From the NCBI GenBank assembly GCA_021521415.1, contig JAIQDT010003013.1, forward strand, positions 1 through 64,000: a stretch of DNA of 64,000 bases, in the 5' to 3' direction. The position numbers and the translations under genes are program-made. A model generated the notes under the pieces. It had not been told where the DNA came from. It made no database searches and saw only the letters and a list, made by a program, of their open reading frames with translations. Of this stretch, positions 11,816 to 22,985 are shown one piece after another. Within the stretch, counting starts at the first letter, position 1; each line of letters opens with the position of its first letter. The DNA comes from Bidens hawaiensis. Taxonomy: Eukaryota > Streptophyta > Magnoliopsida > Asterales > Asteraceae.

Positions 11816-12019
11816 ACTTACAAAAGATTGAATTGCAAATACGAGCAACATAACGTGGTTGAAACAAGAATTTGATTAACAAACAAACTGATAATCTATA
11901 TTGTTGTGATCAAAGACTTTTTGAAAGAATCTAACTTTACTTAAGCAACCAGAAGAGTTGTGTCGTTTGATGAAGGGGACGTTGTTATGTAAGTGTGTGT
12001 TTTTGTGTTGATTAACATG
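11791..12019. mobile_element. Short inverted-repeat (foldback/MITE-like) element
   Basis: The 229-bp segment begins CATGTTAATCAACACAAA and ends with its reverse complement. About 32 bases pair at the two ends with one mismatch. There is no coding capacity. The superfamily cannot be assigned because no clear target duplication is visible; the flanking CATG is itself palindromic. Confidence 0.6.
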
Positions 12020-12583
12020 ATTATCATCAAATGTGTTATGTTTGTTGGCTTGCAGCCCAAACATCATTCTAAAGACCAAACTAAAACATGCCCTAACAGG
12101 CAAACCATGTTCTGCTCAAAACGGGCCCAAATGCAAAGACAAACAAACCAAACAAATAATGTTTTTAAAGTATTGACGATTTGACTCGACATAAAATAAC
12201 GAAAGAAAGTAATAAGATAGAACCCTAATGAACTATCGGGTAACATGGCACACTAGGAAATGAGGAGAGAATGTTTTTAATTCATTGTAAGGCTCACATA
12301 AAATTAAATACACACAAAAGTTGAAGATATTTTTTATATGCAACATGCATATAATTTTATCCATAGATCATACATGCAAGATCAAACTTTTTTGTCAATA
12401 ATTTGTAACTATGTCACGAATATTTTTCATATATCTAAAGATGATTTAAATTTATTTTTTGGGGTAAAAAAGCCAACATATAAAACAGTGGAACATAGCC
12501 TCGAGACAAGTTATACTTTAACAATAGAGACAACATGGCACCAAAATCCAAAAGAAAAGTTACTAAAACATCGTGACTATTGT
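12020..12583. other. No recognisable gene
   Basis: AT-rich sequence with short open frames on both strands but no domain, splice structure or repeat ends that I can support. Confidence 0.5.
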
Positions 12584-12594
12584 AATTTTGTATT

Positions 12595-12855
12595 TTTTTA
12601 AAAATTTTTTTTGTAACGACCAATAAAAATATATTAAAATCAAAACGAGCTAGCAAGGAGCTAGAAAACACCCAATGCAACCACCGAAACAAGCAAACGT
12701 AAATCCCTACCCAAATGCCCGAAAACAACCGAAAACCTCACCAAAAAACTAAAGACAAACCACCCAACCCTGACCTAAAGTCATCATTAGAAAACCAAGC
12801 AAATTAAAACTAACACCAAGATCTCACCTAACAAACACCAAAACCAATTCATTGG
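12595..12855 (-). mobile_element. 5'-truncated LINE, 3' tail
   Basis: On the minus strand the segment ends in an A-rich tail and contains the CTAGCTCCTTGCTAGCTCG stretch and TTTTATTGGTCGTTAC typical of plant L1 3' ends. It is flanked by AATTTTGTATT at 12584-12594 and 12856-12866, a perfect 11-bp target duplication of variable length as expected for LINE retrotransposition. Only about 260 bases were copied, so no ORF2 protein is present. Confidence 0.7.
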
Positions 12856-13089
12856 AATTTTGTATTAACTTCGACATTGGAGTAGATACCAATTTTGAGA
12901 TAAGATTAAAATATAACGTATAACAAAAATAAATAAAAAAAGTTAGAAGTAATCTAATTCATTGATTTTAGATTTGAATTTTGAAAATTATTTTAAGAAT
13001 AAAAATTGATAAGAATGACATTAAGTTAATAACTTACTTATGATAACTTTATTTTAACACTTGCAAGTCGAATGTCAATTTTATCATTT

Positions 13090-13614
13090 GAAAACGTCCA
13101 TAAAATTTTAATACGACATATTTTGAAGAAAAAAAATCACCTTAATAATAAGCGTTTTTTACTCTTTAATATGAATATCATATTGTTAAATAAAAATAAA
13201 TAAAAAAAAATTGGTGGGTTTTTTTTATATTGTGTTATTTGGCTTTTGTTGTGAATTTTAATTGAGTCTTTCTATGCATTTTGTTATATATTTTGTCATT
13301 GTGTTTTTCTATTGGTACTATTAAAAATAAAAATTAAAACAAAGATTACGTCATTGTGTCATTTTGTTCGTAATTGTGTCTTTTTGCTAAACATTTGTCT
13401 TTATACTTATCATTGTTTTAGTCATTGTGTAATATGTTCATTGTCTTTTGATTGGAATTGACATGTGACATTCACTTAATTTGAGAAAAATAATATTATG
13501 TTCATTGTGTATTATGTTCAAGTCATTATGTAATATGTAGTTTTCATTGTGTTTTACATTTCATGTCATTGTGTAATATGTATTCATCATTGTATCTACA
13601 TTTTCAGACCAGTG

Positions 13615-13657
<43 letters not shown>

Positions 13658-14310
13658 TATTGGATCATTTCAGAAGTTTTTTTACAGCGAGAAGTGAAGG
13701 TGTAACTCCATTAATCCCTAATTTCACTCCCTTTCTTATGTGTAGGTGCTTTGTGTAGGTGCATATGTATCTTTGTAGGTACGTATATTTGTGTATGTGT
13801 ACGTATGTTTGTATATGTGTATGTATGTTTGTATGTGTGTAGGTACATAGGTTTGAATGTGGCTCGGTACATTTATATGCTTGTAGGTAGGTTTGAATGT
13901 GTAATTAAGACATAAATACAACCAACCTACATATATGTATGTAACATCATATGAAATGGAGTGAAATTAGGGATTAATGGAGTTATACCTTCACTTCTCT
14001 CACTTCTCGCTGTAATATCACTTCTCGCAAGATCCATCCCCTATATAGGTATATATATATATATATTCTTCATTATGTTTTACGTTTCAGGTTATTGAGT
14101 AATATGTATATATCATTGTGTTTTATGTATTAGATAATTTGTTAAAAAAAAGACACAATGATAAGCAAAAAGGCAATATGAGGTAACTTTTGTTTTAATT
14201 TTTATATAACAAAATCATACTCATATAAAATATAAAAAGCGCTTGTTATTATGGTGATTTTTTTAAAAATATCATATGAAAAAGCTATAGGCGTTTTAAA
14301 GTAATGAGAG
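13090..14310. mobile_element. Long terminal-inverted-repeat element with a nested MITE
   Basis: The left arm (about 13090-13260) and the right arm (about 14150-14310) are inverted copies alignable over at least 110 bases. Both share an AAAACG start, a TCACC(T/A)TAATAA block and an AAGCG(T/C)TTTTTA block. Long TIRs of this kind suggest a Mutator-like non-autonomous element, though no target duplication was identified. Between the arms the words TCATTGTGT and GTAATATGT recur irregularly. There is no coding sequence. A second inverted-repeat element has inserted into its middle. Confidence 0.5.
13650..14049. mobile_element. MITE with about 90-bp inverted ends, inserted in an AT repeat
   Basis: The left end (TACAGCGAGAAGTGAAGGT, then ACTCCATTAATCCCTAATTTC) recurs at the right end in reverse complement, giving arms of roughly 90 bases. 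The element lies between (TA)n tracts. Its centre is a degenerate GTATGTGTAGGTA repeat that yields open frames without meaning. It has no coding capacity. Confidence 0.7.
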
Positions 14311-14389
14311 AATTAACATGTGACTTGTATGTGAAGAGAGCAAATGTGTACTAGTACTTTTATATCATTTTTTCTTTAGTCTCCACTTT

Positions 14390-14500
14390 ACACATGTCAA
14401 TTAATTTTCGCGGGTTATGGGTCTCATCAAACCCTGTTAGTCTTTGAAGTGGTTATAACATCTCAGTTATTTGTGAAACCCTTTATCATCAAACCTTAAT
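14390..14500. repeat. Fragment related to the Helitron at 46.3 kb
   Basis: The words GGGT(A/T)TGGGTCT, CAAACCC and GGTTATAACATCTCAGTTATTTGTGAAACC recur here and inside the element at 46256-46780. This is therefore a dispersed repeat, possibly a Helitron fragment. No Helitron ends were found here. Confidence 0.45.
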
Positions 14501-14829
14501 TTAATTTATCTCCTTTACATATTCCGTCGTCGGTGTATCCTCTCCATCATCGATTAACTTCCGATTGTCGTGCATCAACCGCCCATTCTTGGTTGTATTT
14601 CTCTTGAATTGCCGAATGAACACCGGTTAATCTGCCACCGATTCAGATCTAGTCGCCCACTACCTCATATTTTATTTATGAAACTCTATCCGGGTCAATC
14701 CATTTTCATCTTCATCACTCATACCACAACCACTTCAACCTTAGAACAGTTGTTACTAGTGGAAGATTACAAACACTATGCTATATAATATTTATAAAAA
14801 CATGCATGATTTAGTTTTTGATCTTAATA

Positions 14830-15345
14830 CTCTCTGATACAAATCTGGGTTAAGTGTTCGTTCATTTGAAATTTAAATGAAAAGTTCATGAACATAAACG
14901 AATGTAAATGCACATAAGTTAACAAATGTGTACAAACATAAATGAAGACAAACAAACATAAACAAATATAAATTAGCACACTTAAATGAACATAAATGCA
15001 CAAATATAAAACATTAAGTAGATGATTCATTCAATATTTATCCAAAAATGAACATAAACGAACATAGTAAAACATAAATAAATCAATATAGGTTCAAGTA
15101 TATATTAAAAACTTCCTAACCGTAAATTAACTTTAAATCCAAAAAGATATATTTACAATTTCAGAAAAAAAGTTGTAAAAAACCTCGTAATACCAGACTA
15201 AAAACAAGTTTTTGTATATTTATCAACTTTGCGGTGCATGCACATTGTACTACTTCAGTATTATTTTTTTCCTATCTTTTTGTTTTTACTACTTTAACTA
15301 TGTACTTCTCATCTTTACTTTAAACCCTTATATTTTTCACTTTTT
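14830..15345. other. Intergenic DNA with AACATAAACGAA-type repeats
   Basis: From about 14870 to 15070 the words GAACATAAA and AACATAAATGAA recur many times at irregular spacing. No gene is recognised. The rest to 15345 is AT-rich and featureless. Confidence 0.5.
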
Positions 15346-15348
15346 AGA

Positions 15349-15890
15349 CAAATTGTAAATAAATAATCCCACTTTTTGTATATTGGTCTATAATAATCTC
15401 ATCTTTCAAAATCGTTGCCAACGGCCCAACCTTTCGACTATTTTTCTATCAATGGACATCCGTTAAAAAACACTTCACGTCGTTAAGTTTTTTTTCTAAA
15501 TTACAAACTGATTTTTTAGGGCTTTTGATCAGAATAAGGATATGAATCGACTGATGTAAAACTTATCTCGAAACGCTGATCTCAACGAAGAAACAATGTT
15601 TCAATTCGGGTGTTTGGATTTCCAGTTAACAAAAATAAGCCATTTGAATCACCGTTTCGAGATAATTTTTGCATTTAGTCGACGCATATCTTTCTTTCGA
15701 TTAAAATCACTAAAATATCGGTTTGAAATTCAAAAAACACTTAATGACGTTAAGTGTTTTTTAACGGAGGTCAATTGAGGGGAAAATAGTCGAAAGGTTG
15801 GACCATCGACATGAATTTTTAAAGGTGAGATTATTATCCCCCAAAACACAAAAGGTGAGATTATTTATTTCTAATTTGCATTTTTTTGGT
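15349..15890. mobile_element. Near-complete palindromic element (foldback MITE), about 540 bp
   Basis: The two halves are inverted copies of one another. AAATAAATAATC(C/T)CAC, the CCAACCTTTCGACTATTTT block, CCGTTAAAAAACACTT and TATCTCGAAACG(C/G)TGAT all reappear in reverse complement at mirrored positions, giving arms of about 250 bases. Such a transcript would fold into a long hairpin. There is no coding sequence and I cannot assign a superfamily. Confidence 0.7.
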
Positions 15891-15952
15891 AAGTTTGTCA
15901 TAAAGCATTTTTCATTTTAAGCCCCAACACTTTTCTACTTTCACCTTTGGTT

Positions 15953-16460
15953 CCAATACTTTTCATCTTTTACGACTCTTTTGTTTAATGTTTTGGCTTG
16001 AAGTTGGAGAATTAACATTTGCAACGAGCGTGAGTGGTTCAACGGTTTTCCGTCTCTTTTTCCCAGTTTAGCAGCCTCTTCGCAATGTTCTGATCCTAAG
16101 TCGACTTAGTTATTCTATACTATGATTTACATTTCGGTCTTACTTTTGCAACAGGCTTGTGAGGTTAAACGTTTTTACGTCTACTTTTTGATGGCTTGTG
16201 TGGTCCCCAATACTTTTCATCTTTTACAACTTCTTTGTTTAATTTTTTGGCTTGAAGTTGGAGAATTAACATTTGCAACGAGCGTGAGTGGTTCAACGGT
16301 TTTCCATCTCTTTTTCCCAGTTTAGCACCCTCTTCGCAATGTGCTGGTCCTAAGTCGACTTAGTTATTCTATACTATGATTTACATTTCGGTCTTACTTT
16401 TGCAACAGGCTTGTGTGGTTAAACGTTTTTACGTATACTTTTTGATGGGTTTCACATTCC
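15953..16460. repeat. 254-bp direct tandem duplication
   Basis: The segment starting CCAATACTTTTCATCTTTTAC at 15953 recurs at 16207 and remains highly similar to about 16447. Both copies contain GGAGAATTAACATTTGCAACG and TAAGTCGACTTAGTTATTC. No coding function is apparent. Confidence 0.85.
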
Positions 16461-17146
16461 AACCTCAAAGCACAGGTCCAACACCCCTTTCAACACACGG
16501 GTTCGATAAAATATTTCAACGTTATTTTTTCATTGTTTTAGTCCTCTGATGAAACGTGAGAGCCTTAATAATAGTTTAAGAATAATTCACATATGATAGG
16601 GAATGGGAGCGGGAAGGAGGGAAGGATGGGCTTGTTGGGGAGAAAGAGGGTGAAAATCGAGAAGCACTCCTTGATTTGAAGAGATGCAAAAGCAAAACAA
16701 AGAAAAAATTCGGAGGGAGTGAAAAGTGGGAAAGGAGAAAAGGAAAACCATTTTGTAGCTTTTGGTATCGAAGGAAATTCACTGAAGGAATTTACGAGGG
16801 ATATGAGTACTGTGTAGCCTTACAATCGTATGGATGGTAGAGTTTGAAGTACTTAAATAAGCTTCTAGTTATTTGCATCGTAATACTTTTTTTTTCATGA
16901 CACGTTTGTATATGTATCATTTTTTTTCTCTCTCTCTTTTTCTTCCGTCTCTCTTTTTGTAAAATACACCATAGTTTTTTTAATACTTATATATTTTAAA
17001 GAAAAATATTAATTATAATAATAAAATACATCTATTTTAAATTATTCCTTATTACAAGAAAACTTTGAAACATAATTACGTAATTTTTGCTTTCAAACAA
17101 ATAGTAATTAAAGCGTAATTAATGTATTTTCGTAACCTATGCATAA

Positions 17147-17179
<33 letters not shown>

Positions 17180-17226
17180 CATAAAATAAAGTATCCATAT
17201 GTCATTTTCCTAGGCCATCACCTACG
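16461..17226. other. No recognisable gene
   Basis: AT-rich DNA with a CT microsatellite near 16925-16945 and a TA tract near 17145-17171. I see no coding evidence. Confidence 0.5.
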
Positions 17227-17392
17227 GTTCCTGTAACATCGTAAAATTTACAATATTAGTAGAAGAAAGTTTATGTTTTGAATCGTGTGTTAATATTTAA
17301 TTAAGATTAAATAAAAGAAAGAAGTATGGACTTGGATAATTAAAGATGGAATAAGGGATGGGATGAGCTTTAGGTCCATGGGCTTAAGAAAT

Positions 17393-17400
17393 TATAAATA
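17393..17400 (+). promoter_or_regulatory. LTR TATA box of G1
   Basis: TATAAATA lies about 160 bases inside the LTR. The same box is at 36884-36891 in the next LTR and at 8452-8459 (minus) in the solo copy, so it is conserved within the family. Confidence 0.6.
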
Positions 17401-18593
17401 CTCCTTTAAACCATCCTAAATCCTCATTTCTATCTTTCCATAATCTCTGCACACTCAAAAACACACACATACAAACCCACCCTTACGACCGTGAGCTAGG
17501 GGAAGGAATCCAATACCCAAATCAAGCTACATATTGATAGATCTTGGATATTTAAACAAGATTCAAGACTATTGTTCATAACCAAGCTAAACCGCGACCT
17601 AACAAACATTTGAGGTACGTTCTTGATCTTTAAAGTTTACGTTTTTATGAACGGTTTGCCTTGAAACTTAAACGTAGAGTATATCGGGTATAAACAAAGC
17701 ATTTAACTTACGATTATGAACGGCTCGTTTAAAGAAACCCTAGATCTAGTTCTTGAACGTTTTTACCATAAAGGTTCAATCGTTATGATGTTAACGGGTC
17801 AAGATAAGGATGAGAATGGTTAGGGAATGTCCATGGGCGATACCAAACCTTAACAAGTGTATTATGGTCGTGAGATGTGTGTAAAGGATGATGAAACGAT
17901 CCGGGGGCAGCAGCTCAGTTAGTTCGCTTACAACAAGTTCGCTTACATGCAAGTTCGCTTACATATAAGTTCGCTTACAAATCCAAGATTCGATTACTTT
18001 GGAATACCTAGATGGTTAAAATGCAAGGGAATGAAAGAAAGATTGCCAAAGAAAGAAAGAATATTAAAGTAAATGAAAACCACAAATTCAAATATGCTAG
18101 GGATTATGAATAAAATCTAAGTAAAAGTAATCTAAAACGAGGCTGTTAGATTAGACCAAACTTATCCATTTTGGCTGGAATACAAATAGGACGAGTATTG
18201 ATATATGTAACTTATACACAGTTAGCAGAGCTCAGTTAAAGAAGGGATTAAAGATTAGCGGAGAAAGAAATAGGATCCATGTGAGTTTCTAGCCCCATTT
18301 CCTTGTTATCTTTTCGGGGCTGTGTGCATACTTAATGTGAATGTTAATACCTTACCTTAAATGTTAAGTGTATGTCTTAATAATGAATGTGATAGCTATG
18401 TTTAAATTATGAATGCATGCTTGACAGTACGTGAACGACCTTCAGGTATTGCACGTATTGCTAAAGAAAGTATAGTGTATCATGTATGATATGAGTATGT
18501 GAATAAGGAAGTATGGATGACTATGATATGTATGATATTATGTAAGATATGTATGAATTTGATAATGGAGATGATAATGACATGTAAGGTAAG

Positions 18594-18796
18594 GTTAAAG
18601 GGTTGCATACCCTAATAATATATGCGAAGGATAAAGGGTTGCATACCCTTATAATATATGCGAATGTTAAAGGGTTGCATACCCTAATAATATATGCGAA
18701 GGATAAAGGGTTGCATACCCTACTAATATATGTGAAGGTTAAAGGGTTGCATACCCTAATAATATATGCGAAGGTTATAGGGCATAATGCTCTTTA
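18594..18796 (+). repeat. 36-bp tandem repeat, LTR copy 1
   Basis: Five to six units of about 36 bp (AAAGGGTTGCATACCCTAA, then TAATATATGCGAAGG). AGGGT and ACCCT flank a TGCAT centre in each unit, so every unit can form a small hairpin. The open frame through it is a by-product of a period divisible by three. Confidence 0.9.
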
Positions 18797-19076
18797 AAAC
18801 GTGAGGTATGAATATGAAAGAAAGAAAGTATGAAGGTAAGTAAGTATATTATAAACGAAAGTATGAAAGTATTAAGTATGTATAAAAGTATGTAGTTATG
18901 AATGTGTTGTATGTTGTATGATTAACTAGAAATCACTCAGCGTAGCTGAATTTTAGTATGCACGCAGGTGAGTAGAATGAGACAACTGGCTTGAGCGGGG
19001 GCACATGGCAGAAGAGTAAGAGTCTGCCATCTGAAGACTCAAGATGTTTTATGATTAATGTTTTGATTTTGAAAGA

Positions 19077-19081
19077 AAATG
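19077..19081. other. Target duplication AAATG, left of C1
   Basis: AAATG precedes the copia element and is repeated at 31466-31470. The uninterrupted LTR at about 38680 has it once. Confidence 0.95.
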
Positions 19082-19512
19082 TGTAGGTTCCTGGACGGAT
19101 CGTACACGGGATGTCGCTAACAACGCAGGTGCGGAATCCCTGCGTAGGTAGATACGAGTGCAGAATATGTATAAACCAAACACACGAGCAATGAACGAAC
19201 ACGTTATATAGATAACCGAACACGTGACACTAGGTCACTATTACAGACACTGACACATAACACTCGAAGTGAAACAGCTGAAACGAAACCCTAAAAACCC
19301 ACACACAAACTGTTCCGCTGAACAGTTTATATACACGACAACTTCGCCATAGGCGAAGTTGTCAATAACTTCGCTGGTTCAACAAGTTCGCCTGAGCGAA
19401 CTTGTTGACAACTTCGCACGTACAAAAACATAAACAAAATCATAAACATAATTACATTACAGACGCGATTACAAATGCTAGACTATGAACTACTGACACA
19501 CATGTACCAACA
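19082..19512 (-). repeat. 3' LTR of C1
   Basis: 431 bp, plus-strand ends TGTAGG and CCAACA. It differs from the other LTR at two positions (near 19256 and 19476). Confidence 0.95.
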
Positions 19513-19526
19513 GACTCCCCCTTGGC
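19513..19526 (-). other. Polypurine tract of C1
   Basis: On the minus strand CCAAGGGGGAGTC lies directly before the 3' LTR, the usual plus-strand priming site. Confidence 0.8.
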
Positions 19527-19577
19527 AGTAGCTTCATATCTTGATCTTCAAATCTTGAGTCTTGTAATCTTGCATCT

Positions 19578-22370
19578 CTACGCGTGCGCTCCTTCTCTAA
19601 CACATACCGACACCACCCTTTGATATTTCCTAGCTTGATCCTTCCAAGCAGGAATGTAGAAGATCTTCTTCTCGTTGAGCACTTTCAGATCAGCCTGCGA
19701 TAGATTAACAAGATGCATCGGGTCGTAAACCCTAAGCACTTCTTGTTCATCCTCATCTTCCATTACCGCCTCCGCTGTCTCACAATCCACGAACCACCAT
19801 TTTAAGTCTTTGAGCACGTCCTTGGGCATGAGCTTCATCGGTACTTCTTTAAGGCACCGGATCGGTTTATATTTCATAACCATCCAAGGTTTTCCATCAA
19901 CTCTCAGACCTCTATCCTTGTCTTCGACAAGTTTCCCCTTTTGTGGTTTCAGTAGGTCAAACTTTTTCTCTTTAACGCACTCCTTCCACACGATCTTCCC
20001 GATGATTCTAGCCATGTTATCTTCACTTCTGTTTATCAATCTCAATCTGGCTAAATCTTTTACCTCACATTCTGGCAGTGTGTTTAGAGATCTCAACGTT
20101 CTCCTGAAGTACTGAATGCCATCGTATCTCTTGATCACGAAGAGCCGCAGCTGCTCGTCATATAACCAGCAGATAATACCTTTCTTAGCTTCTGCGTATC
20201 CCTTAATATTGTAACTTTTTCTGAACATCTTAGGGACCGCCGGCTTCTTCGTCTTTATGAACCAGTGAGCACAACTCTCCTTCCAATTCGGTTGTTCCTC
20301 CCATTCAGTATCTTCCACCACGCTCTCATCACCCAACTCTGGTCTCTCAACATCCGGAATCTCGTGTTCCACGGAGTCATCTACAATCTCCCCATCTTCT
20401 AACACATTTTCAACAGTAATCTGCTCTCCGATCCTCTCGATCTCATCAATCGGCAGCACATCATCTTCATCCATAAACTCATCATCATTCTCATCCAACT
20501 CTTTCAACGTATCTATAACATCTTCAACATCAGCATCATCATCACCATCTACAACGTCGTCACCGGCTGCGCTTGTAGACTCCCCCTCAGCTGTGGAAGC
20601 CCCAAGAGCCTGAGAGGTTCTTGGCAGCTCACCACCTGCACCTTCCGGTGCATTGGGATCATCGTCATGATCTTCTCTCCGTTTCGTCCTCAACTCATCT
20701 CCCCTACAAGTCTTCTCCCCCTGAGATGCCAAGAATGCCTTGAAGGCATCTATAACTCTTCCGTGTTCAACCAGGAGGGCTGCTTGTAGTCGATTGGATT
20801 CCACTAGGCTTTGAATGGTCTTTGACTGTTCAGCAACAATCCGCTCTAGCGATGCAATCCTTTCGTTGTCAGAAGTAGGCGTCGGAGTTGGCGGGACATC
20901 AGCAGCAGAAGTGACCGCAGGTGGTACACTTGGTAACCCTGCAGTAGTGGTGACGGTCGACTCAACAAATCGTGCAACTACCACCGGTGGAGTAAGCGAT
21001 TGGGGTGGTAGAGACACAACTGTTGGGGCCGACGTCTCGACAGCAGTAACCTGTGCTGTAGTAGGAATAAGAGACATACCAGACAAGGCAGGTGGAGCAA
21101 AACGTACCAGCCTTGAAGATTCTCCAGCTCCTGAACCCATACCTGTCCGTTCTCTTCTTGAACGTCTGAGCACAATCTGAACTGCTTCCTCTTCATCAAC
21201 TTCCTCATCATCCTCGTCAACAGTTCTCGGCCTCTTTCCCGTAGTTCTCTCCCGAGACACCATTAGTCGTCTTGCTTCAGCGAATGTTTCGTCAAGATCG
21301 GAGTCAGCTACCGAAGTAACTTCTCTAGTAACATCCATGACCTGAGAAACTGAGACATCCATATCAAACAATCCATGGCCGCTAAAAGCAGCATCAAGAT
21401 CGACATCTTCAGTAGTAGGTACATCAGAAGATGCAGCAGCTGGCACAGCAGCAGAAACCACAGTAGATACAACAGGCGCAGCTGGTACAGCATGGGGTGC
21501 TGCCGCCTGATGTGGCTGTGGGTCTCTGAACTCGTCCCCTCCTGCAGGAACATACCCCGGGTTGATAAGATACCCGAACAGTGGAGTATGCCTGGGACGC
21601 AGCTCAGGCTTGCTACGAGTGCTCAAAGTGCGGCACTGAGCAAAGATACGTTTCGTCACGCATTCGACGTATCTAATAGGGCGTCTCTGCGGTAGCGACG
21701 GAGCGACATGATTCAGAATCATTTGTATGAACCGAGGATACATGATAAATCGCTCGCGCGCCACAGCCCTCCTCTGACGATCGATCTCGTAAAATATCAG
21801 CTGACTAAATGAATATCGTCGGTTGTAAGTCAGCGCAGCCATAGCAGACTGCATCGTCGCGCCCATCCCATCCGTTCCTGCCTTCCTCCCAGACATGCAT
21901 ACAATCAAAACATGCATCAGGAAGCGCCACTGATCCAGCAAAAACCCTTTCCTCCTCTGCGAGTCCCCCAGCGGACCCGAATAACCCATCCTCAAATACG
22001 CTCCATCACGAAAAGGAGCTACGAACTCCGTTGGGTAATCTCTTGTTTCTTCACCAAACTGCAAAGCCAACCGTATATCTTCCGAGGAAAACTGCACATC
22101 ATGACCATTGACGGTTGCTCGCATCACCGGGGGCTCAGGCCTGCAATCATAGTATACTGTCTACCAAAAGTCTTCTATGTTAGTCAGTGAAATGGGCAGT
22201 GTATTTGTGATCGCATGAAAAATTCTTGATCTCTGGAGAAACGTGATAATCTCCCTGTAATCTTCTACGCCTCTTGCGTCTGGATCTAAAATGATATACT
22301 GGTTATGGGCCGGAAAGAATTGTCGTTGATCATCACCGTCATCACCACCAGCACCGCCAACAGCAGCCAT
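19578..22370 (-). CDS. Third ORF (ORF3) of C1, unknown function, one in-frame TAG
   Basis: The frame starts with ATG at 22370 (a TTG-initiated extension to 22385 is possible) and runs about 930 codons to 19578, broken once by TAG at 22161-22163. The N-terminal 200 residues form a folded-looking domain with a Tyr-Pro-Arg-Phe-Ile-Gln motif. Then comes an Ala/Pro/Val-rich linker, a coiled-coil-like stretch near two-fifths of the length, a long Asp/Glu-rich region, and a basic C-terminal domain with a Tyr-Asp-Glu-Gln-Leu-Arg motif. No signal peptide or clear membrane segment is seen, so a true envelope role is not supported by sequence. The position matches the env-like ORF of Sireviruses, and similar ORFs accompany such elements in Asteraceae (recollection). 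An acceptor-like TTTTGTACAG ends two bases before the ATG. Confidence 0.65.
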
Positions 22371-22372
22371 CT

Positions 22373-22929
22373 CTGTACAAAACAAAACAAGTTAGACAAT
22401 GTGTGAGCAACTCACAAGTTCGCTTTGTACCACGAGCGAAGTTGTGATTAAACCTGTATATGCGAACTTAAAGGTGAGGCGAAGTTGGGAACAACTTCGC
22501 TTCAACTGTAAGTTCGTCTAAAAACTGTTAAGTAAATTGGTATAGGCGAAGTTGATGATAACTTCGCCTTATCACAACATCGCCTCAGGCGAACTTGAGT
22601 TCAAGGCGAAATTACGGATAACTTCGCCACAGGCGAAATTAAGCTTCAGGCGAAGTTGTGGATAACTTCGCCTAAACCCTAACTTCGCCTGAATCTGAAA
22701 CGGCGACTGTTCAGATTCAAAGGGTCTAGATCCGATGATTTCGGAACGATTTGACGATCCAGGAGTGAAGAACAACATATATTAATGGTTTTGAGACGTA
22801 AAGTTCGTCCATGAACACGTATCACCATTGTGAAAAACTTGGTTTTGAAGGTTCGACGACCCGAGGTCTCGAACCGGTTAAAAACGATAAAGAATGAGTA
22901 TGTTTGGGAAGGATATTGACACCACATAC
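22373..22929 (-). other. Putative intron in the ORF3 leader
   Basis: Minus-strand donor G/GTATGT at 22929 and a pyrimidine-rich acceptor TTTTGTACAG ending at 22373 would remove 557 bases and place the ATG two bases into the next exon. The removed part contains an array of GCGAAGTT/AACTTCGC palindromes (22412-22690). This is predicted from consensus only. Confidence 0.4.
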
Positions 22930-22985
22930 CGTCAATGAATAATAGAAACTGGAATCAAGGATCGAAAACGGAAAAATATCTAGTT

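Noticed and set aside
13736..13921. Thr/Tyr/His-rich open frame
   Set aside because: It is the GTATGTGTAGGTA microsatellite-like core of a MITE.
14570..14788. 72-codon frame beginning Met-His-Gln-Pro-Pro
   Set aside because: No domain, splice signals or homologous features are recognised; not distinguishable from chance.
18594..18796. Regular repeats considered as a CRISPR array
   Set aside because: Units are contiguous with no unique spacers, recur in three LTRs, and the DNA is a plant nuclear genome.
18603..18797. Open frame encoding a 12-residue peptide repeat (Leu-His-Thr-Leu-Ile-Ile-Tyr-Ala), also at 38207 and 44887
   Set aside because: It is the translation of the 36-bp LTR minisatellite. 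A period divisible by three keeps frames open without coding function.
19185..19400. LTR of C1 considered as part of a host gene because of several short open frames
   Set aside because: The same sequence is repeated at 31035-31465 with element ends, TATA box and primer site.
20815..21695. Plus-strand open frames of 106-121 codons
   Set aside because: They lie opposite the low-complexity part of ORF3 on the minus strand and have no motifs.
19578..22370. Calling ORF3 a retroviral envelope
   Set aside because: No signal peptide, membrane anchor or fusion features are seen; only its position is envelope-like.
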